Shown: positions 11,537 to 25,048, numbered from the stretch's first letter. The stretch is 64,000 nt of DNA from Allacma fusca (GCA_947179485.1 OX359245.1:29127067-29191066); one strand, 5' to 3'. Numbers and translations: made by a program. The notes: generated from the sequence alone by a model not told the origin.

Positions 11537-14500
11537 GTTACTTCTTCACTTCGCCTCTCTCATGTTTTTACAGGAGTAATTGCAACAACAACAAAAAATA
11601 TTAAAAATAAGTCACGTTGAGAAGAAACCAGGAAGGAGACCTTGCCTTTTGAATCCTTTCTATTCTCTTTTTATTCTTTGAGCTTCTACGCACTTGGAGT
11701 TTTTGCCCTAATTTTACACTGTATAATTATTTACGTAAGTAAGAGAGTCGGGGTGTCTCCAATTATTTTATTTTTTACATGGGCCTTGGTCAATATCACA
11801 AAGGAGCTTTTTATTGGGAGCTGATCTTTCTTAGGATAGATGACGCTCAACGTTGGGATTTTTGTGAGCGGAGGAATTTACTCCCTTTTGCTGTTTATTT
11901 TTCTGTCTAACTGCCTTTTAATTACACTGTTACTGCTCTATGAAAATTATTTCTGCTTTTAATTCAGGTTATGTATTAACTAGTGATGATTTTTACTGAT
12001 AAAAATACAAGGGATTTCGTGCCTTGTGGACAATCCCAATTAAGGCGGGTAATGTGAGACTAATAACTCTACATTGACAATATCTTTGCATAACGAGTTA
12101 TACGCAAGGCTCTTTTATTTGCACAGTAATTTCATGGTTGGATTTGAAATTTTGAAGGGACTTGAGTAAGCTTTAAAAAATTATTTAACACTTGTTAAAA
12201 AAATACAAAATAGAGTATTTATTTCATTTATGCGTTTGCATTTTATTTAATTGACAAACTCATCCGCAGGGGCTTGATTTTATTTACACTACTAACCCAT
12301 GTATGTATGTAACTATATATGTAATTATATATACATATGTATAGTTTCACAGCATGAAAAGCGTCTGGTTCAAAAACACGGCCAAGTGTCTAAGATTTAT
12401 GTGAGACTTTATTTTGTACACAAATATGAGATTCCATTTCCTCACAAAATCTCCGTATATTCTGAAGGCAGTAAATCATGACGGTAAATAAAACCATCAA
12501 GGTTCATACTCGAGTGAGTTGCGGAGTATGAAACCTCCTGTAGTTTACAACCGAACCTGTTTTTATATGGACATATGTACTTCCATAAATTCTTAAGCTT
12601 ATTAATAATTTTTGACAGTGAACTTGACTATAGTTGTTGCTCACGTGTACGGCAAGGTTGAATGAAGACGCCTCTGCCTCTGTCTGATCTCTGTAGTATT
12701 CTCATCAGCTTTGTTATTGTTCCTTCCTTCGTTTTTTTTATTTCATTGAATTGATTTCCTCTCCCTTTCCTCCACGCATCGACGAAACTTCAAAGTTCTA
12801 ATATGAACGTCATTCATGGAATGTGTACTAGTTCAAATCTCATCCACGTGTCTGGGACTGTAAGAAATTCTTAATTCACTTGGGCTGAATCTGTCGAACA
12901 GAGTTTTAACTTCCTGGCTTGTATTAAGCCCCAGATCTTAAAGGCAGGATTTTTTACAAAAGCGCTTACAATGTAATGTGAGACTACATAACTTCCTGTG
13001 TTTTTGCTCAAAAAAACTTTTTTTGTAGTAATTAAGCCCCATTTTTGGAGTAGTCTTTGCATTCTTGCCCTTGTTGCTTCTTGTTTTTATTTTGCTGACT
13101 TAACTTAAATGTTTTACAGGGAGAAAAAATTTTTGAATTTGAACAGTCAAATGACATGTTTACAAATTTACGAATAAAATTGAGAAAAAATAAACAAATA
13201 TTCAAGGGAATGTGTTTCTTATAATACATGCATATACATACATAATTTAATTAGGATGCAAGCCCAAATATCTAATGAGATGATTATTATTTTGGCGGAA
13301 AGGCGAAGGTCGATTATTGATTTATATCATGTACATTTACCTTCTTATTGTGGATCCATTTTTTTTCCAAGAGGTATTCTCAGACTGTGGGTTGCTGTCA
13401 TGCATATTGAACGGTCATTACAAAATTGCGGTTGATGTAGTTTTAGCTGCGGGAAAGGTGTCTGGCTGCTGAGATAAAAGAAAAAGAATACCACGTGCTA
13501 AATCGTCGTCACTGCAATTGACGTCAGTAAATTTACAGGGATGCGGTTTCCCTGGAATTGTTTACTGTTAACAGTTGAGGTCATAAGCAGACAAAATAAG
13601 CAGAGATTGACCGGATTAGGACAATATTCAAGCCTCGAGTAAGAGCCCATCTCCCTTATATTAGCAGTTTCTCTTTAGGGCTAAAAAATTTTCATACATT
13701 TGTCATAATGCTATTTTTTTGTACACAGTTTCAAGTTACAACGGCACAAGATGAGTCACAATTTGAGGCATTCTAAGAAATCTCATGTATAAGAAGAGTA
13801 TGTTGTTTATAATGGAGCACATGTTCGCATAACATAACGAGCTGTAAATTATAGAATGTGTCAGTTGATTTGGGACTATTAATTATAATTATGTCAGAAA
13901 TTGTTGGATGCTATTGGAGCTTTAAGAAATTGGAGATTTGCATGGAATGTAAATCTACATAAAATATTGCTAATTTTCCCCTCCCAGAAAAACAACTGAT
14001 CCTAATTGACTGTGAAGTGTGATAGTGTGCTAATTATTGTTAATGGTGTAATCAGCACTTGAGTAAATATCTCAAGGGAAACAGAATAACTTACTTTCGT
14101 TTACTTTGCTCTTGGCATTAGCACAGAAAGAGTGAGTTTTCTTTTTCATCTTCTCATTCACTCTCAGATGTTCCTTTCAGACATTGGACGGAGGAAAGGA
14201 AAGTATATACAAGTTTATGTAGTTCAAGTTTATGCTCCTCAAGTTGCCCGCCTTCACCTATCTTATATGCCTAAATAAAAAATACTAGGTCAGACAGATT
14301 TTTCCTACTAATGCCCTTGACATGAGTCTGGACTCACTGGTCTCGACAGTTATGCAATTTGCAAAACTGTCGGTGCTCGTGATATATTCTTGTTTATTTT
14401 TATATTACAACAAACCAGTAACCATTTAAATATTTATTTCATGCATGCATGTGCCGAAATCTGACAGCGATCTGTGTTGCAAACAGCTAAAGATATGGGG

Positions 14501-16295
14501 TGCACTAATAATTACTTAAATGTTGATGTTATTTAAAAAAATATTATTTAGGACAACCTTCTCCTCTTTAGGAAGGGAATGCTATGCATCCTGATGAGAA
14601 TAAAATTCCGTGATAAATAAGTTCGCTTATTGGAAACATAGGAGATAAATGTCCTTTCGGAAGGAGTCATGGCTAAATGGATATTCGTAGTCTGCAGACA
14701 AAGCTCGTGGGGTTTCAGTGTTTGCTTGTATAGGTGTTGTATAAGTATTTCCATTGCTACTGAAAGAAACTTCAATTTAGGTATTAATGTCCATGTCCAT
14801 TTTTGTAACAGAAGATATTGTGATGCAGCTCCTGTGGGGTTTGATTGACCGTGACTTTATTCCCTGGGACTTTTTATGCAACTGTAAAAACATAGCCTTC
14901 AGAATTTGTTTTAACTTTGTCAGGTCTTAGTTTTAGTGTTGCCTTGCATATATAAATGTGTACAATATTTACATTGGGCTTTTTGATTAGTGACATATGT
15001 TAGAAAGAAAGACAAATAAAAGTGACCATTGACAATGAGAGTGCGCAATTTAAATATATTGGGTAACGTTATTTCTTATATATTACAACTAGTAAGAAAT
15101 GATGTTGGTGTGGAAATTTAACTGAGTTAATATTTCAAGAAACGTGAGCTAAGAATTGATGTGTTGGCATGCAAGGTTATTGCCTGTGACAGCTGCTTGG
15201 ATGTTGGAGTAACTGGATTTTTCTGGAGACCACATATGTATATTAGTGATTTCAAGCTTAGTACTTGCTTCTGTGGGCACAACGGCAATACTATGACACT
15301 TAAATTGCAATTAAAAAACAAGAAGCAATTGCACTTAATTAGGCTTAAAAAACAGAAAATGCATGAGATATAATGACAAGTACTGGTTCGGCATGTATGT
15401 AGTTGCGGATCTTAAGAGTAATTAATTATCAATTTATTTGCAAATTATGAAAAATGCAGCACGGAAATGCACAATGAAGTCCACAGCTTACTCTGTGCAT
15501 GGTCCTTCGTAATCCTATATATTTGAGTTTCATGGATATCTTAACCGACCCGATTGACTATAATGACTGATGCGTCAAATAACAGAACCACTTGTTATTT
15601 TCAAATGTAAAATTACAGCTTGCATTCCATAAAGACATTTCCTTGCCTAAGTACATAATTTTCAATAGTTGTGTTGGTATAGTCAGAGTAAAATGCCGTC
15701 ATCAAATTGGAAATGATAATGGAGAATAACTGCTGAAGTTCAAACAAATTTCTGATTCCTCAATTCCTTTAAACATTAGATTACCTAAGCAAATATTTTA
15801 CCCTTAAATTGAAGGGATTTACAAGATGATTTGAAATAAATGGAAAGTAGAGCGTTTCAAACATAATAAACCGTATAAACTCAAAATCAGTCAACTATGT
15901 TCTTAGCTTATAATTCCATTATTTGCATCATGTCATTAAACCGGTAGTAATCAAGCACCACGTGTACAACGTTTGCCAGCAATATAATCAAAGGAAATAT
16001 CAATTTGAAGCATTAAATTGACATTACCAGGAAAACATTTCAGTCAAGCAGTAACGATGTACCCATCTCTAGAAATCCACCAGCACAGCCCTACCATTAC
16101 AAGCACTATATAGTTTTACTAAATTTGGGCAACGTTTTAACGGACTTGTGTGCGGGGAGCTAGGTCCTACATTATATTTATTCTTAGTCGAATTCAGATC
16201 AGTTATACTTGAAGATTGTGAGACTTTTTCTTCTTTGGAAAAGAAGTAGGACACTTCCAGCTATAACAACTTTGGGATAAAATAAAAGCGGCAAA
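11537..16295. other. Intergenic between CP3 and Gr-a
   Basis: About 4.7 kb without a recognisable gene. ATGTATAT-type simple sequence lies near 12299-12345. The only other structure I note is 13273-13325, shared with the CP2 upstream region. Confidence 0.45.
13273..13325. other. Segment shared with the CP2 upstream region
   Basis: Starts CTAATGAGATGATTATTATT and contains AAGGCGAAGGTCGATTATTGA, matching 7616-7669. It lies about 1.7 kb upstream of the CP3 TATA box, in the same orientation relative to the gene as the CP2 copy. Confidence 0.4.
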
Positions 16296-18162
16296 ATGCT
16301 AGGACCACTTTGCAAAAAGCTGATATTCTTGGGGTACAAAATGGGAACCTACTTGGGCCACCTGCCGTATTGGTGGGATGGAAAGACCAAGAGCATTCAA
16401 ACATCCGTGAGTACACTCCGTTATATTACTTGCACTTATAGCTTTATTAACGCTATCGCTGTTTCAATCTGGATTAGCATTCGTACCTTCCAAATGTCTG
16501 CAAAGAAGCAAAAAACTATTTTGGACACTAGCTACTTGATGCTCGGAGTGATCATGACACTTTGCTGTCTCTTGAATGTCCTTTTAACTGTCAATCTCAT
16601 CCGTGTTCGTCACGAAATGCCACAGTTCCACTGCCAATACTTGAAGTTTGCAAAGAATTTTAGTAAGTCCACACACTCCACACTAAAGCTTACTTAAACT
16701 GGTTGATGAATAACGCTGTTGTTGAAATTGTATTGAAATTTTATTGATCGACCTCTCATTGTAATTTCCAGAGAAATACTTACTCAAATCGGGAAATAAC
16801 TCTCACACTAAGGAAGTGTTAAATGATAAAGCAGGATTATTTCTCCTTATCAATGTTTCCATAAATGGAATTATCGTTTTTATGATGATTGTGATTACTG
16901 TGTTTTTCTTTGATTTACCACTATTTCTCACGTCTCTCATGGACTTGCCGTTACATGGGCGCATACCCCTCCTGATTTTGCAGGACGTATTGCTTACTCA
17001 CTTTCTCTTGACGTGGTTTGCAACCGTGTACTTTTACTCATTTTTTTTTGTGGATTTTGTGTTCTCGGTTCTGGAAATCATGGACGAGCTCGCGTAAGTA
17101 CAATACATATATGTAGATATGCATACGAAGGTAGAGCTAGGATAAGTAGGCATTCATTTAATAGGTAACGTAATGGGGAGTTATCATGGTGTCAGTTCTC
17201 ACTCCGGACGATATCCACTCAACCAGCAATTTCTGCGACAGTAGATTAGTAAAACGCAGGAGCTCCATTGCTTTTGTAAGAGATTGTTTTATCCGTTTGT
17301 TCTCCAAAAATTAAATGGGGTCACATAAAACCACATATAAATACATATACCAAATGTGCCAGTGTGTACAATATGTACCAAATGAACTCTTACAGGAAGG
17401 GTGGGTAGTGGTTCATTTTATGTTACTGTTATTATTGAGTTACGCCCCCTGGTGGGTAGCGTAAACATTTTACTTTTTCGAGTTACGCAATAATAGAATG
17501 CCCCCTAATTTCTGTAATATTTGGATGTAGATTGCAGTAACCTTGTTTGTTTGAAAAAATGTATTATTCAGTATTGTCAGGTATATGGTGTTGTTTTATG
17601 AATCGTTTGATTCTTCTGAAACCAGGGTAAACTGTGTGATGATTTTTCGATTAAAGTATTTCTTATTTATGAATTTTCTAGACTTGGATGCAAAAAATAC
17701 AAAACCTGTCGCTATCTCCGAACTCCATCAAATTTTATGAAAGTATACAGAGAAATTCAAGTTCTGAATGCAAGTTGTATGAACATTTATGCTCCGATTG
17801 TTCTACCCGCCTTCCATTGGACGCTTTTGATGTTAAGTATCTTTTGCATTTATGGATGTATAAGACTCAGTGGTCCTTTAGCATTCGTCGTGTTTGTTGC
17901 GGCTATTGATAACGTCAAAGCTTTGGTGGGATTGTGCAATGTCCTGGCGGAAGAAGAGGTGAGATCCAGAGAAGTAATGAGAAGCTGGCGTGGACAGTTC
18001 CATCCGAGAATTCTCGGGAAATATCTCCGGAGCTGTAAATCAATCAGAATAAACATTGGAACATTCTATTTTGTTGACCACGGAATGGTTCTCACGATGG
18101 TCAAGCTCATTACTGAGGTCACAGTAGATCTTCTTGTCCTTGTAAACAAAATGTACGTGTAA
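16296..18162 (+). CDS. Gr-a: seven-helix gustatory-receptor-like protein, intact
   Basis: Three exons: 16296-16662 (donor GTAAGT), 16772-17093 (acceptor TTTCCAG, donor GTAAGT) and 17682-18162 (acceptor TTTTCTAG); 389 residues, intron phases 1 and 2. The reading frame is open throughout. The protein has a short N-terminus with PYWWDGK at residues 24-30. Seven hydrophobic segments lie near 45-64, 80-101, 144-168, 185-207, 262-288, 292-312 and 358-380, with the longest loop between the fourth and fifth. The C-terminus, GTFYFVDHGMVLTMVKLIT followed by VDLLVL, resembles the Gr signature around TM7 (F-x-VD ... TYhhhhhQF), but the Tyr and the final QF are absent. This fits an arthropod chemoreceptor (ligand-gated cation channel in sensory neurons). 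Assignment rests on topology, length and this partial motif. It is the only plus-strand member of the array. Confidence 0.7.
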
Positions 18163-19036
18163 GCATTTGTACAAGTATGGATGGTCTACAGAAAAATTAC
18201 TTGAAAGCAGCTGTCACAGGTAATGCTAAGGAAAATTGTAACGTGGTGGCAATATGCAGTTTTTAAATATTCGCCCAGAAAAATTACGCACAGTGATGGC
18301 GGTTTTACAGTTGTCACTTATGCACATAACATGCTGAATCACTCCACAGTTCATTTGCTTTGCTCTCGTAATGAAGGTTTTGGTAGCGTACAAAACAAAA
18401 TAAAAGAACGAAAAACCGAAATGCTGAACAAGATGTGATCACGGAGCTATAGGTATTATTTATATGTAATGTAACTACCATCAACGAATGTCAGATACAC
18501 AATTAGGTATAAAGAAGTAGCCATCCTGCTTGGAGAGCGGTTATTGGATAGCATAAATGATTTGACCGTTTCATGCTCAGAAACTACTGGCGTAATAATA
18601 TTGAATGAATAGATTGAATAATAATGTCTATTATTGTCTATATTGATTATATCCCTGCATTGGGTATTGCGGGCATGACATGACCCGTACAAATATACAG
18701 AAAAAGTGCGGAATTTATTAAAAATATGATTTACAATAACATTAAGGTAAAGAAAAAGTTTCTTATTTATTCATACAAGTTGTTAACCTTATCTCACCAT
18801 TTCAGCTCCCAATACTTCAGTTTATCATCTGAAAAGAAGCTTGCATATAATTTAGTTTGTTTAATAAAGTTAACCACGTAACATATGGAATGTATTATTC
18901 AGTTTTCAGTTGGTAAGACATTATTAAGCTAATGTAAAATATTGTAAATTTTAGCGTAATGAAGTATATTTACGATCCAAATTTGTAGACCGACTATGTA
19001 AAAGTGGTCATAGAAGAAACTTTGTCATGTCGGCAA
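18163..19036. other. Intergenic downstream of Gr-a
   Basis: No gene seen. AATAAA at about 18863 could serve as a polyadenylation signal, though it is distant from the stop. Confidence 0.4.
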
Positions 19037-19150
19037 CAGAGCTCCGCACGGGTCAAATAATTTTTGTTATATCGAACTTGAACCGGAACCGTACTTGAAT
19101 TTTCGTGTAAAAGCAGAGTCAGATCCGGACTTGCTCGTTCAAGCACGGAT
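19037..19150. mobile_element. Possible one-ended hAT-like terminus
   Basis: CAGAGCTCCGCACGGGTC resembles the ends of the complete elements at 26245 (CAGTGCTCGGCACGGGTA) and 32814 (CAGAGCTGCGCTCAAG). It is followed by degenerate GAACTTG/GGACTTG words, as in those elements. No matching right end or target-site duplication was found. Confidence 0.4.
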
Positions 19151-19168
19151 AAAATATCCGCTACTCTG

Positions 19169-19410
19169 ACAAGCAAAGTCTTCCGATGTAAACTGCAGAA
19201 CTAAATGAAAATTGGGGGAATTGTAGACACTACTAATAGTGTTCACACAAACCACAAACTTCGTGCCATCTCGTCTGGGTTCTGGCAGTAGGACATCTGA
19301 AAGTTTGATTTTTTTTTGAAAGTTTGACAGGGGGGGGACCCTTCCTCGCTTGAATTTTTGCATGTTAAATCCCATAAGAAAAATCCATTTTCGCAACTGG
19401 AATAAAATCC
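19169..19410 (+). repeat. Long inverted repeat, left arm
   Basis: Begins ACAAGCAAAGTCTTCCGATG and is nearly the reverse complement of 20083-20319 over about 240 bp, roughly nine in ten bases matching by eye. The arms are separated by about 670 bp. Confidence 0.8.
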
Positions 19411-20082
19411 TAACCATTGTTAAGACATGTCACTATACATAAGTATATGTACAATCAGCGCTGCACGTGCTTTAGCGCGTATGTACGTGTTAATATAATT
19501 ACATTATTAAAGCGAAGCGCTTTTATAAAAAATTATCGTTTTTAAGTTTGTTGCCCGAAGGGCTCCCGCGCGGGACGAGTTGCAACGACCGAACCAGCGG
19601 CAAACAACCTGTTGGGTCCTGGACTGCAAAACCCTGTTTTAACCACAGGAACATAATCGTTGATCGCTTAGGTTCCTTAAAAATATCTTCCCCATCTCTA
19701 AATTTCATCAAATTTTGCAAAAACAGAATTTTTTAATGAAATTCTACTTTAGTTAAGGACGCAGTACCCAAGGTTAACTTCGAAAATCCTTTCCAAAGTA
19801 TAACCATGCGTAAGAATACAGGTTTATTGTATTTGTGACATTACGGAATAATACGTGTGTAACTTTTTCATACTCGCTTCGCTCTCCATGTAACAGCCCC
19901 GCGGTTTCAAGATTCGAATTGTTTAACTGTTGTGAATGTGAAAACAATAGTATTCATGCGAAACAAATTATAGAGGAATCGTACAAAATAATTCATATAA
20001 TGTTGAGATTAGGCTGATTTCTGCTCAAATTTTGTACCCTTGAAGACGGGACTGGAGTATTTTTATGTCTGAACATTGTTTT
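19411..20082. other. Spacer of the long inverted repeat
   Basis: About 670 bp between the arms, with a small GC-richer patch (19550-19625) and no coding signal I can support. It contains the palindromic-looking AAGCGAAGCGCTTT near 19509. Confidence 0.5.
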
Positions 20083-20319
20083 GGATTTTATTCGAGTTGC
20101 GAAAATGGATTTTTCTTATGGGATTTAACATGCAAAAATTCAAGCGAGGAAGAGTCAATGTCAAACTTTCAAAAAAATCAAACTTTCGGCTGTCCTACTG
20201 CCCGAACCCAGAAGAGCTGGCATCAAGTTTGCGGTTTATGTGAACACTACTATAGTAGTGCCTACAATTCCACCAATTTTCATTTAGTTCTGCAGTTTAC
20301 ATCGGAAGTCTTTGCTTGT
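20083..20319 (-). repeat. Long inverted repeat, right arm
   Basis: Reverse-complement partner of 19169-19410, ending ...GTCTTTGCTTGT. Transcription through both arms would give a long hairpin RNA. Small differences between the arms show the inversion is not brand new. Confidence 0.8.
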
Positions 20320-20569
20320 GAGTACTGGTAAAAGTACAATATAGGTGTACTCGTACTCGGACCAACCTTGAAGCCACCAAAGGATTTTGTCATAATAATA
20401 CTCCTCTCTGCGGTACCTTCAAAACTCTTACATAAAATTGTTGGAAATCGATGGGACCCGCACCAACAAAAATGATACAGTTTCGACGGCTACAATTGAG
20501 AACTCCAGGATTATTGAGACAGTAACTTAAAATATTTACTAAACATTTCCTGTATTCCGTGAAAAACGT

Positions 20570-23225
20570 TTAGTTGGTCTATCTTTTGTAAATATAAACA
20601 GGTAATTCGGAACTCGCAAAAACCCGAGGTTTTCCTATGAATGTTACGCATTTCAATGATAAATTTTATGTTCTATGTACATACCATTGAAATATTATCC
20701 ATCGCTAAACATGCGGTAGTGGCTACCAAAATCTATCATTACAATGAACCCAAAGATTTACTTCACCGAATGATCACAATTGTATGTTTCGTAACCTACT
20801 TAAAGAAGTGACTGAAAATGTATTTCATTTCCCCAGTTTGTAGCAAATTTAATTCCAGATTTTCTAAACTTTACTTTATTCAGCTTTTGAGATCACAGGC
20901 TTAGTTGGAACTTTTAGAATATTAGTTTGACTATATAGACTAGTTATACTTGTTGCATTCATAAGTAAGCTTGCATAACAAGCTCCGTGTAAATTATTGA
21001 CTTTTCAGGTAAATTAAAACCCAAAGACGGAATTAGTTTTGTTAGTCCATTTTATTGATTACATTGTCCCACAAAAATCAATATAAAATACCATGTTAGC
21101 AAATTTCTCTGTTTAAATATTAATGCCAACGCTACAATTTGATTGTGTTTGATGTGCATTAGCGACGTACTATGGTCTAAATGTTTAACCCCGTCAATCC
21201 CAGTGATTTACTGATAGTGAACATGTCTTATTCAAGACCCTTGAAAGGATTTTTTGACATTTTATTCAATTCCCATATATTCTATTTAATTAAATAACGC
21301 AGTAGACAGATGTTTTAAACCATGTAGCACTGTAGACACATTGATTGTCTGAAGTTCTTTAAAAAAGAACAGTTGAATTCAAAGAACTCATTCATCATTA
21401 GAAAATCCAAGATAGACAGGGTGACCAGGAAAATTAAACTCACCTCCAACGCATTGCGAAAAGATACTCATAAAATATTTAATTCTCTGTTCCTAGTTTG
21501 TAGCACATATAGTTTCAGATTTAAAAAAAAATATTTCATTGATCTAGGTTCATATTTGACGTCACAGGGTCATGGAACGCCGACCCAAGTCGTTTTTGTT
21601 TCAGAATACCAACTTGCTCATTTTTTATCTTTTGCAAAACGTTTTTGTCGGATATGGTTTGGCGTTGAATTTTAGGAAATTTTTTGAGATTTTCATGAAG
21701 CTATAGCACTGTTCTCTCTATTGATAAATTTGGTGATGCACGAAAATAAAACCGGAACAACGTGGATGAATATCAGTTTCAAGAGCAAAAGTGACAAGGA
21801 TGTGGAAAAAACATAATTATTTCTGGTCTTGCTATTTTTCCCCGATGGTCCGGCGTTTCTAATACTTTTTGAAAAAGTTGCTCTTGTACTACAATTCATG
21901 GGGGATCCATTTTAATTGAATTTTAATTTCCCAGGAAAAAGTGTGACGTCAAACGACTACGATCAATCTTTATATAATATTGTCCAGAAATTCATTTAGG
22001 GAGTAAATTTCTGTCATTGATGCGTAAAGTTATACTTGAGCCTGAAGGGTTAGCGAATAAGTACAATCTATTTTATGTTAAATTTAATAGTATTAGCGCG
22101 CAGACGCAAAGTGTGCAAGCGGATAATTACAGTGCACTCTCGCTATAAGAGGCCTCCGTATAAGAGCATGTTTAATATAAGAGCACTCCCAGGTCCTCCC
22201 TATAGGATTGTTGGACTGTAAATGTTCCATATAAGAGCACCGCTTATAAGAGCATTTTCGATGTAAGAGCTGGCAGTTTACATCCTCATGGTAAACAATA
22301 TCCATTATAAGAGCATATGAGCAAACGTTTGTGAAACGTTTGCAGGAAAATCTCGCGACCGTGAATGCGCACAATGTACTGAAGTTGGTCACGAGGGAGC
22401 AGAGTGCATATACCCATCACAAATAGATGCAGTTTATCCTGGCTAATTTGTCAGGATGCATATGAACCTGAATTACTGGATTCTCTGGATACAATTGAAA
22501 ATATTGTAGACAAATCCCTTGCAATGAATTTTCGGCAGGCTCGCATTACTATTTCATTCTAAACAAACATTAATTGAATAATTGATAATATTTGTAAATA
22601 ACATTTTAGTTTATCTTATAATCTAATGTACTGTGTAATGGCGTTGTCTTATTTAGCCCACTTCTTAATAATGTAGATCTATGTAATGTATAATCAGTAT
22701 TTTAATGTATTTATATTTTCTCTATAAGAGCATAATGTTATAAGAGCGCTTTTGGCGTGCTTCTATCGGTGATCTTATAGCGAGAGTGCACTGTATTAGT
22801 TCAATAAAGGAGATGGGACTCTTCTCTTGACACTAAACCTAAACGGACGTCTTTTAACTTCATTCCTTATCATCTATTTTATATATTATAGTTTTTAGTT
22901 TAAATCATAATTTGAGACTTAGGATTCTCACAAGCCCACATGAAGGTTTTTATAGTGGATAGATGCATACAAATGTTGCGGGCTAATTTCTACAGTCGCT
23001 GCCACAAAATGATATTCCACTGTGTATACACTACCCATTTACACCCCATTTTACTTATACATTACATTCGATGTACACAATACAAAGCAACAGTACACAA
23101 ATTATACGTGAGAACTTTTACCCTGCATTCTATCGGACATTCCGCCATCAATAGATAAGCTTAAAATAATAAAATTGTTTCCATAGTAGATTCCAGCAAC
23201 TGTTTTGACTGCAATAAAGCTTAGT
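20570..23225. repeat. Duplicated Gr downstream flank, 'ghost' unit lacking its gene
   Basis: 20570-22060 matches 30800-32790 and, in part, 37230-37800 (for example the segments with CATTGCGAAAAGATACTCA and TCTTTATATAA). 22935-23220 matches 24565-24890, 34060-34400 and 37835-38150, which lie immediately 3' of Gr-b, Gr-c and Gr-d. So this is the 3' flank of a former Gr copy. The gene itself is missing; a LINE begins where the flank stops. A pogo-like MITE (22130-22793) and about 200 bp of other inserted sequence interrupt the unit. Confidence 0.7.
22130..22793. mobile_element. Pogo/Tc1-mariner-like MITE with ATAAGAGCA word repeats
   Basis: 664 bp flanked by TA (22128-22129 and 22794-22795). 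The inverted ends are perfect over 21 bp and begin CAGTGCACTCTCGCTATAAG. A TA target site and CAGTG...CTATA termini fit the pogo/Tigger branch of Tc1-mariner. The interior holds about nine copies of the word TATAAGAGCA, which is the continuation of the terminal repeat itself, mostly within 200 bp of the left end. No transposase frame, so non-autonomous. Confidence 0.85.
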
Positions 23226-24500
23226 CAATGTAATGTAATGTAAAGGCTTTATTGTCAAGTTTACACAGTGCAAGAACTGATTTCCAGAAACAGACTTAAA
23301 ATAGTTACATATATATTGTATAGATTTTTTGCTTACATTTAATCAAACCATCGCGTATCAGTTTGTATTAATTTACATATTCTCCATTTTTACAATATCG
23401 TTTAGAATCCATCTTCACAATTCAAAATCATTGATGTGCTATTTCGAATTAACCATAAGTGGAATCATATTCCAGATTTTAGTACATCTGTACTGATAGG
23501 ACGAGTGATAAAACGAAGAGAAAAGGGTTATTTGGAAGAAATGCTTATGTCTGGAATTTCTCTCTAAATCGTGATTTAATATTTCCGCTAGACAACCCAG
23601 TTTTTGGGGTTGGTTAAGAAGTGTTTTTGTCATTGACGCTGTGATGTAGGTATAGCGTTCAAGGACAGTTAATAAGCCAAATGTTTCATACATGAGGCAT
23701 CTATTAATATCAGTATTGGTTTTTCTAGAGTTCCATTTTAATAATGGCCGAGTTGGAAAACCATAGTGAAAATTGTAACCTTTACACGGTAAACACTATA
23801 AGAAGTGGTCAATCGTATTTTGTTATTTCTTTAACAATAAGTTAGATACAGCTCCCCACACAGGTAGCCTATAGTCAATGTGAGAAAACACAAGCGATTT
23901 GAATACAATATTCATAAGTTTTTCATTTATGAAGCATTTGTACTTACCAAGTTGAGAGAACTTAAATGTAATTTTCTTGTTGACATTTGTGCAGTGTTTG
24001 TCAAAAGAGAGATTACTATCAATATCAATTATAAGGTATTTGAATACTGCTCCTTTCTCAACCTTTTGGTTGTTACAGTTAATATAAGCAATATTTGCTC
24101 TACGTCTAGATCTTTTTTTTAAAGAATTGCATGAAAAAAGTTATCGAAAAATTGACTTCCATAGAACTAGTTTCACACTTGTCAGTATTAATAGATAAAC
24201 TACTTTTGAGAGCAGCCCGAATATCCACAGTAGTAACCTAGAAGCATAATGACCCCATATCATCAGCATGGATTGCAGAATCATGAACTATTTTTCATGT
24301 GCCATTAAAAAATATTATGAATAAAATCGGGCCTAAAACACTACCTTGTGGTACTCCTCCCATTAGCTTATAATGTTTGGAGATACATATGTGATCCCAA
24401 TTTAATACAAAATTCACGTTCACTAAAGTAGTTCCATACCATTTGTAATTTGTATTCGGTACCTTGGTAAGTTGTGTGTATGTATGAGCTTATGAATTAG
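23226..24500 (-). mobile_element. Decayed LINE (Jockey/CR1-type) 3' part
   Basis: Minus-strand translation shows reverse-transcriptase box GVPQGSVLGPILF near 24360-24318, the downstream HADD (FADD-box equivalent) near 24272-24258, and a C-terminal region ending CTKIWNMIPL (23465-23440), like the KIWNSLP ending of non-LTR polymerases. The 3' end has AATAAAG followed by a TTACATTACATTAC tail (23228-23250). The copy is 5'-truncated and interrupted by several stops and indels, so it is inactive. It is inserted in the Gr downstream flank. Confidence 0.75.
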
Positions 24501-24544
24501 TTTGCTGTAATTATATAACACTCGTTGCTTTCTGTCGTTCCTGT

Positions 24545-25048
24545 TATTAAAGTTATACTTGAGTCCACATGAAGGTTTTTATAGTAGATAGATGCATACA
24601 AATTTTGCGGTCTAATTTCTACAGTCGCTGCCACAAAATTACATTCCAAACTTTGTACACACCAATTTACATAGATATTAACCCTATAATACATTACATC
24701 CAATGAACACATAATACAAGACAATAACACAAATTATACATGATACCTTTTAATCTGTCTTCTATCGGACATTCCACCGTCAATACATAACCTTAAAAAT
24801 AAATTATAATTGATTTGATCGTAGGGTTCCAGGAAATGTTTTAACTGCAATTAATCTTATCAAACTATAGTAGAGTACAAACAATGTTGTTGTATTAATA
24901 TTGACTAAAATTTGAAGTCAATACTTTGTACATAATTATAGTTACCGTTGGCTTTGCATGGGACAACTGCGCGGATGTAATTTTTCGCTATAGTACAAGA
25001 AAGTGTAAAGAAAATTTATTACACAAACAATACTCGATCCCAATTTAT
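24545..25048. repeat. 3' flank of Gr-b, duplicated with Gr-c and Gr-d
   Basis: Contains the shared stretch with CACATGAAGG, GATAGATGCATACAAA and CTACAGTCGCTGCCACAAAA, repeated at about 22940, 34070 and 37840. It marks the downstream end of each duplicated Gr unit. Confidence 0.7.

Noticed and set aside
22093-22392. 99-codon minus-strand open frame in the MITE as a transposase
   Set aside because: It shows no DDE or helix-turn-helix features and mostly reads through the TATAAGAGCA words.
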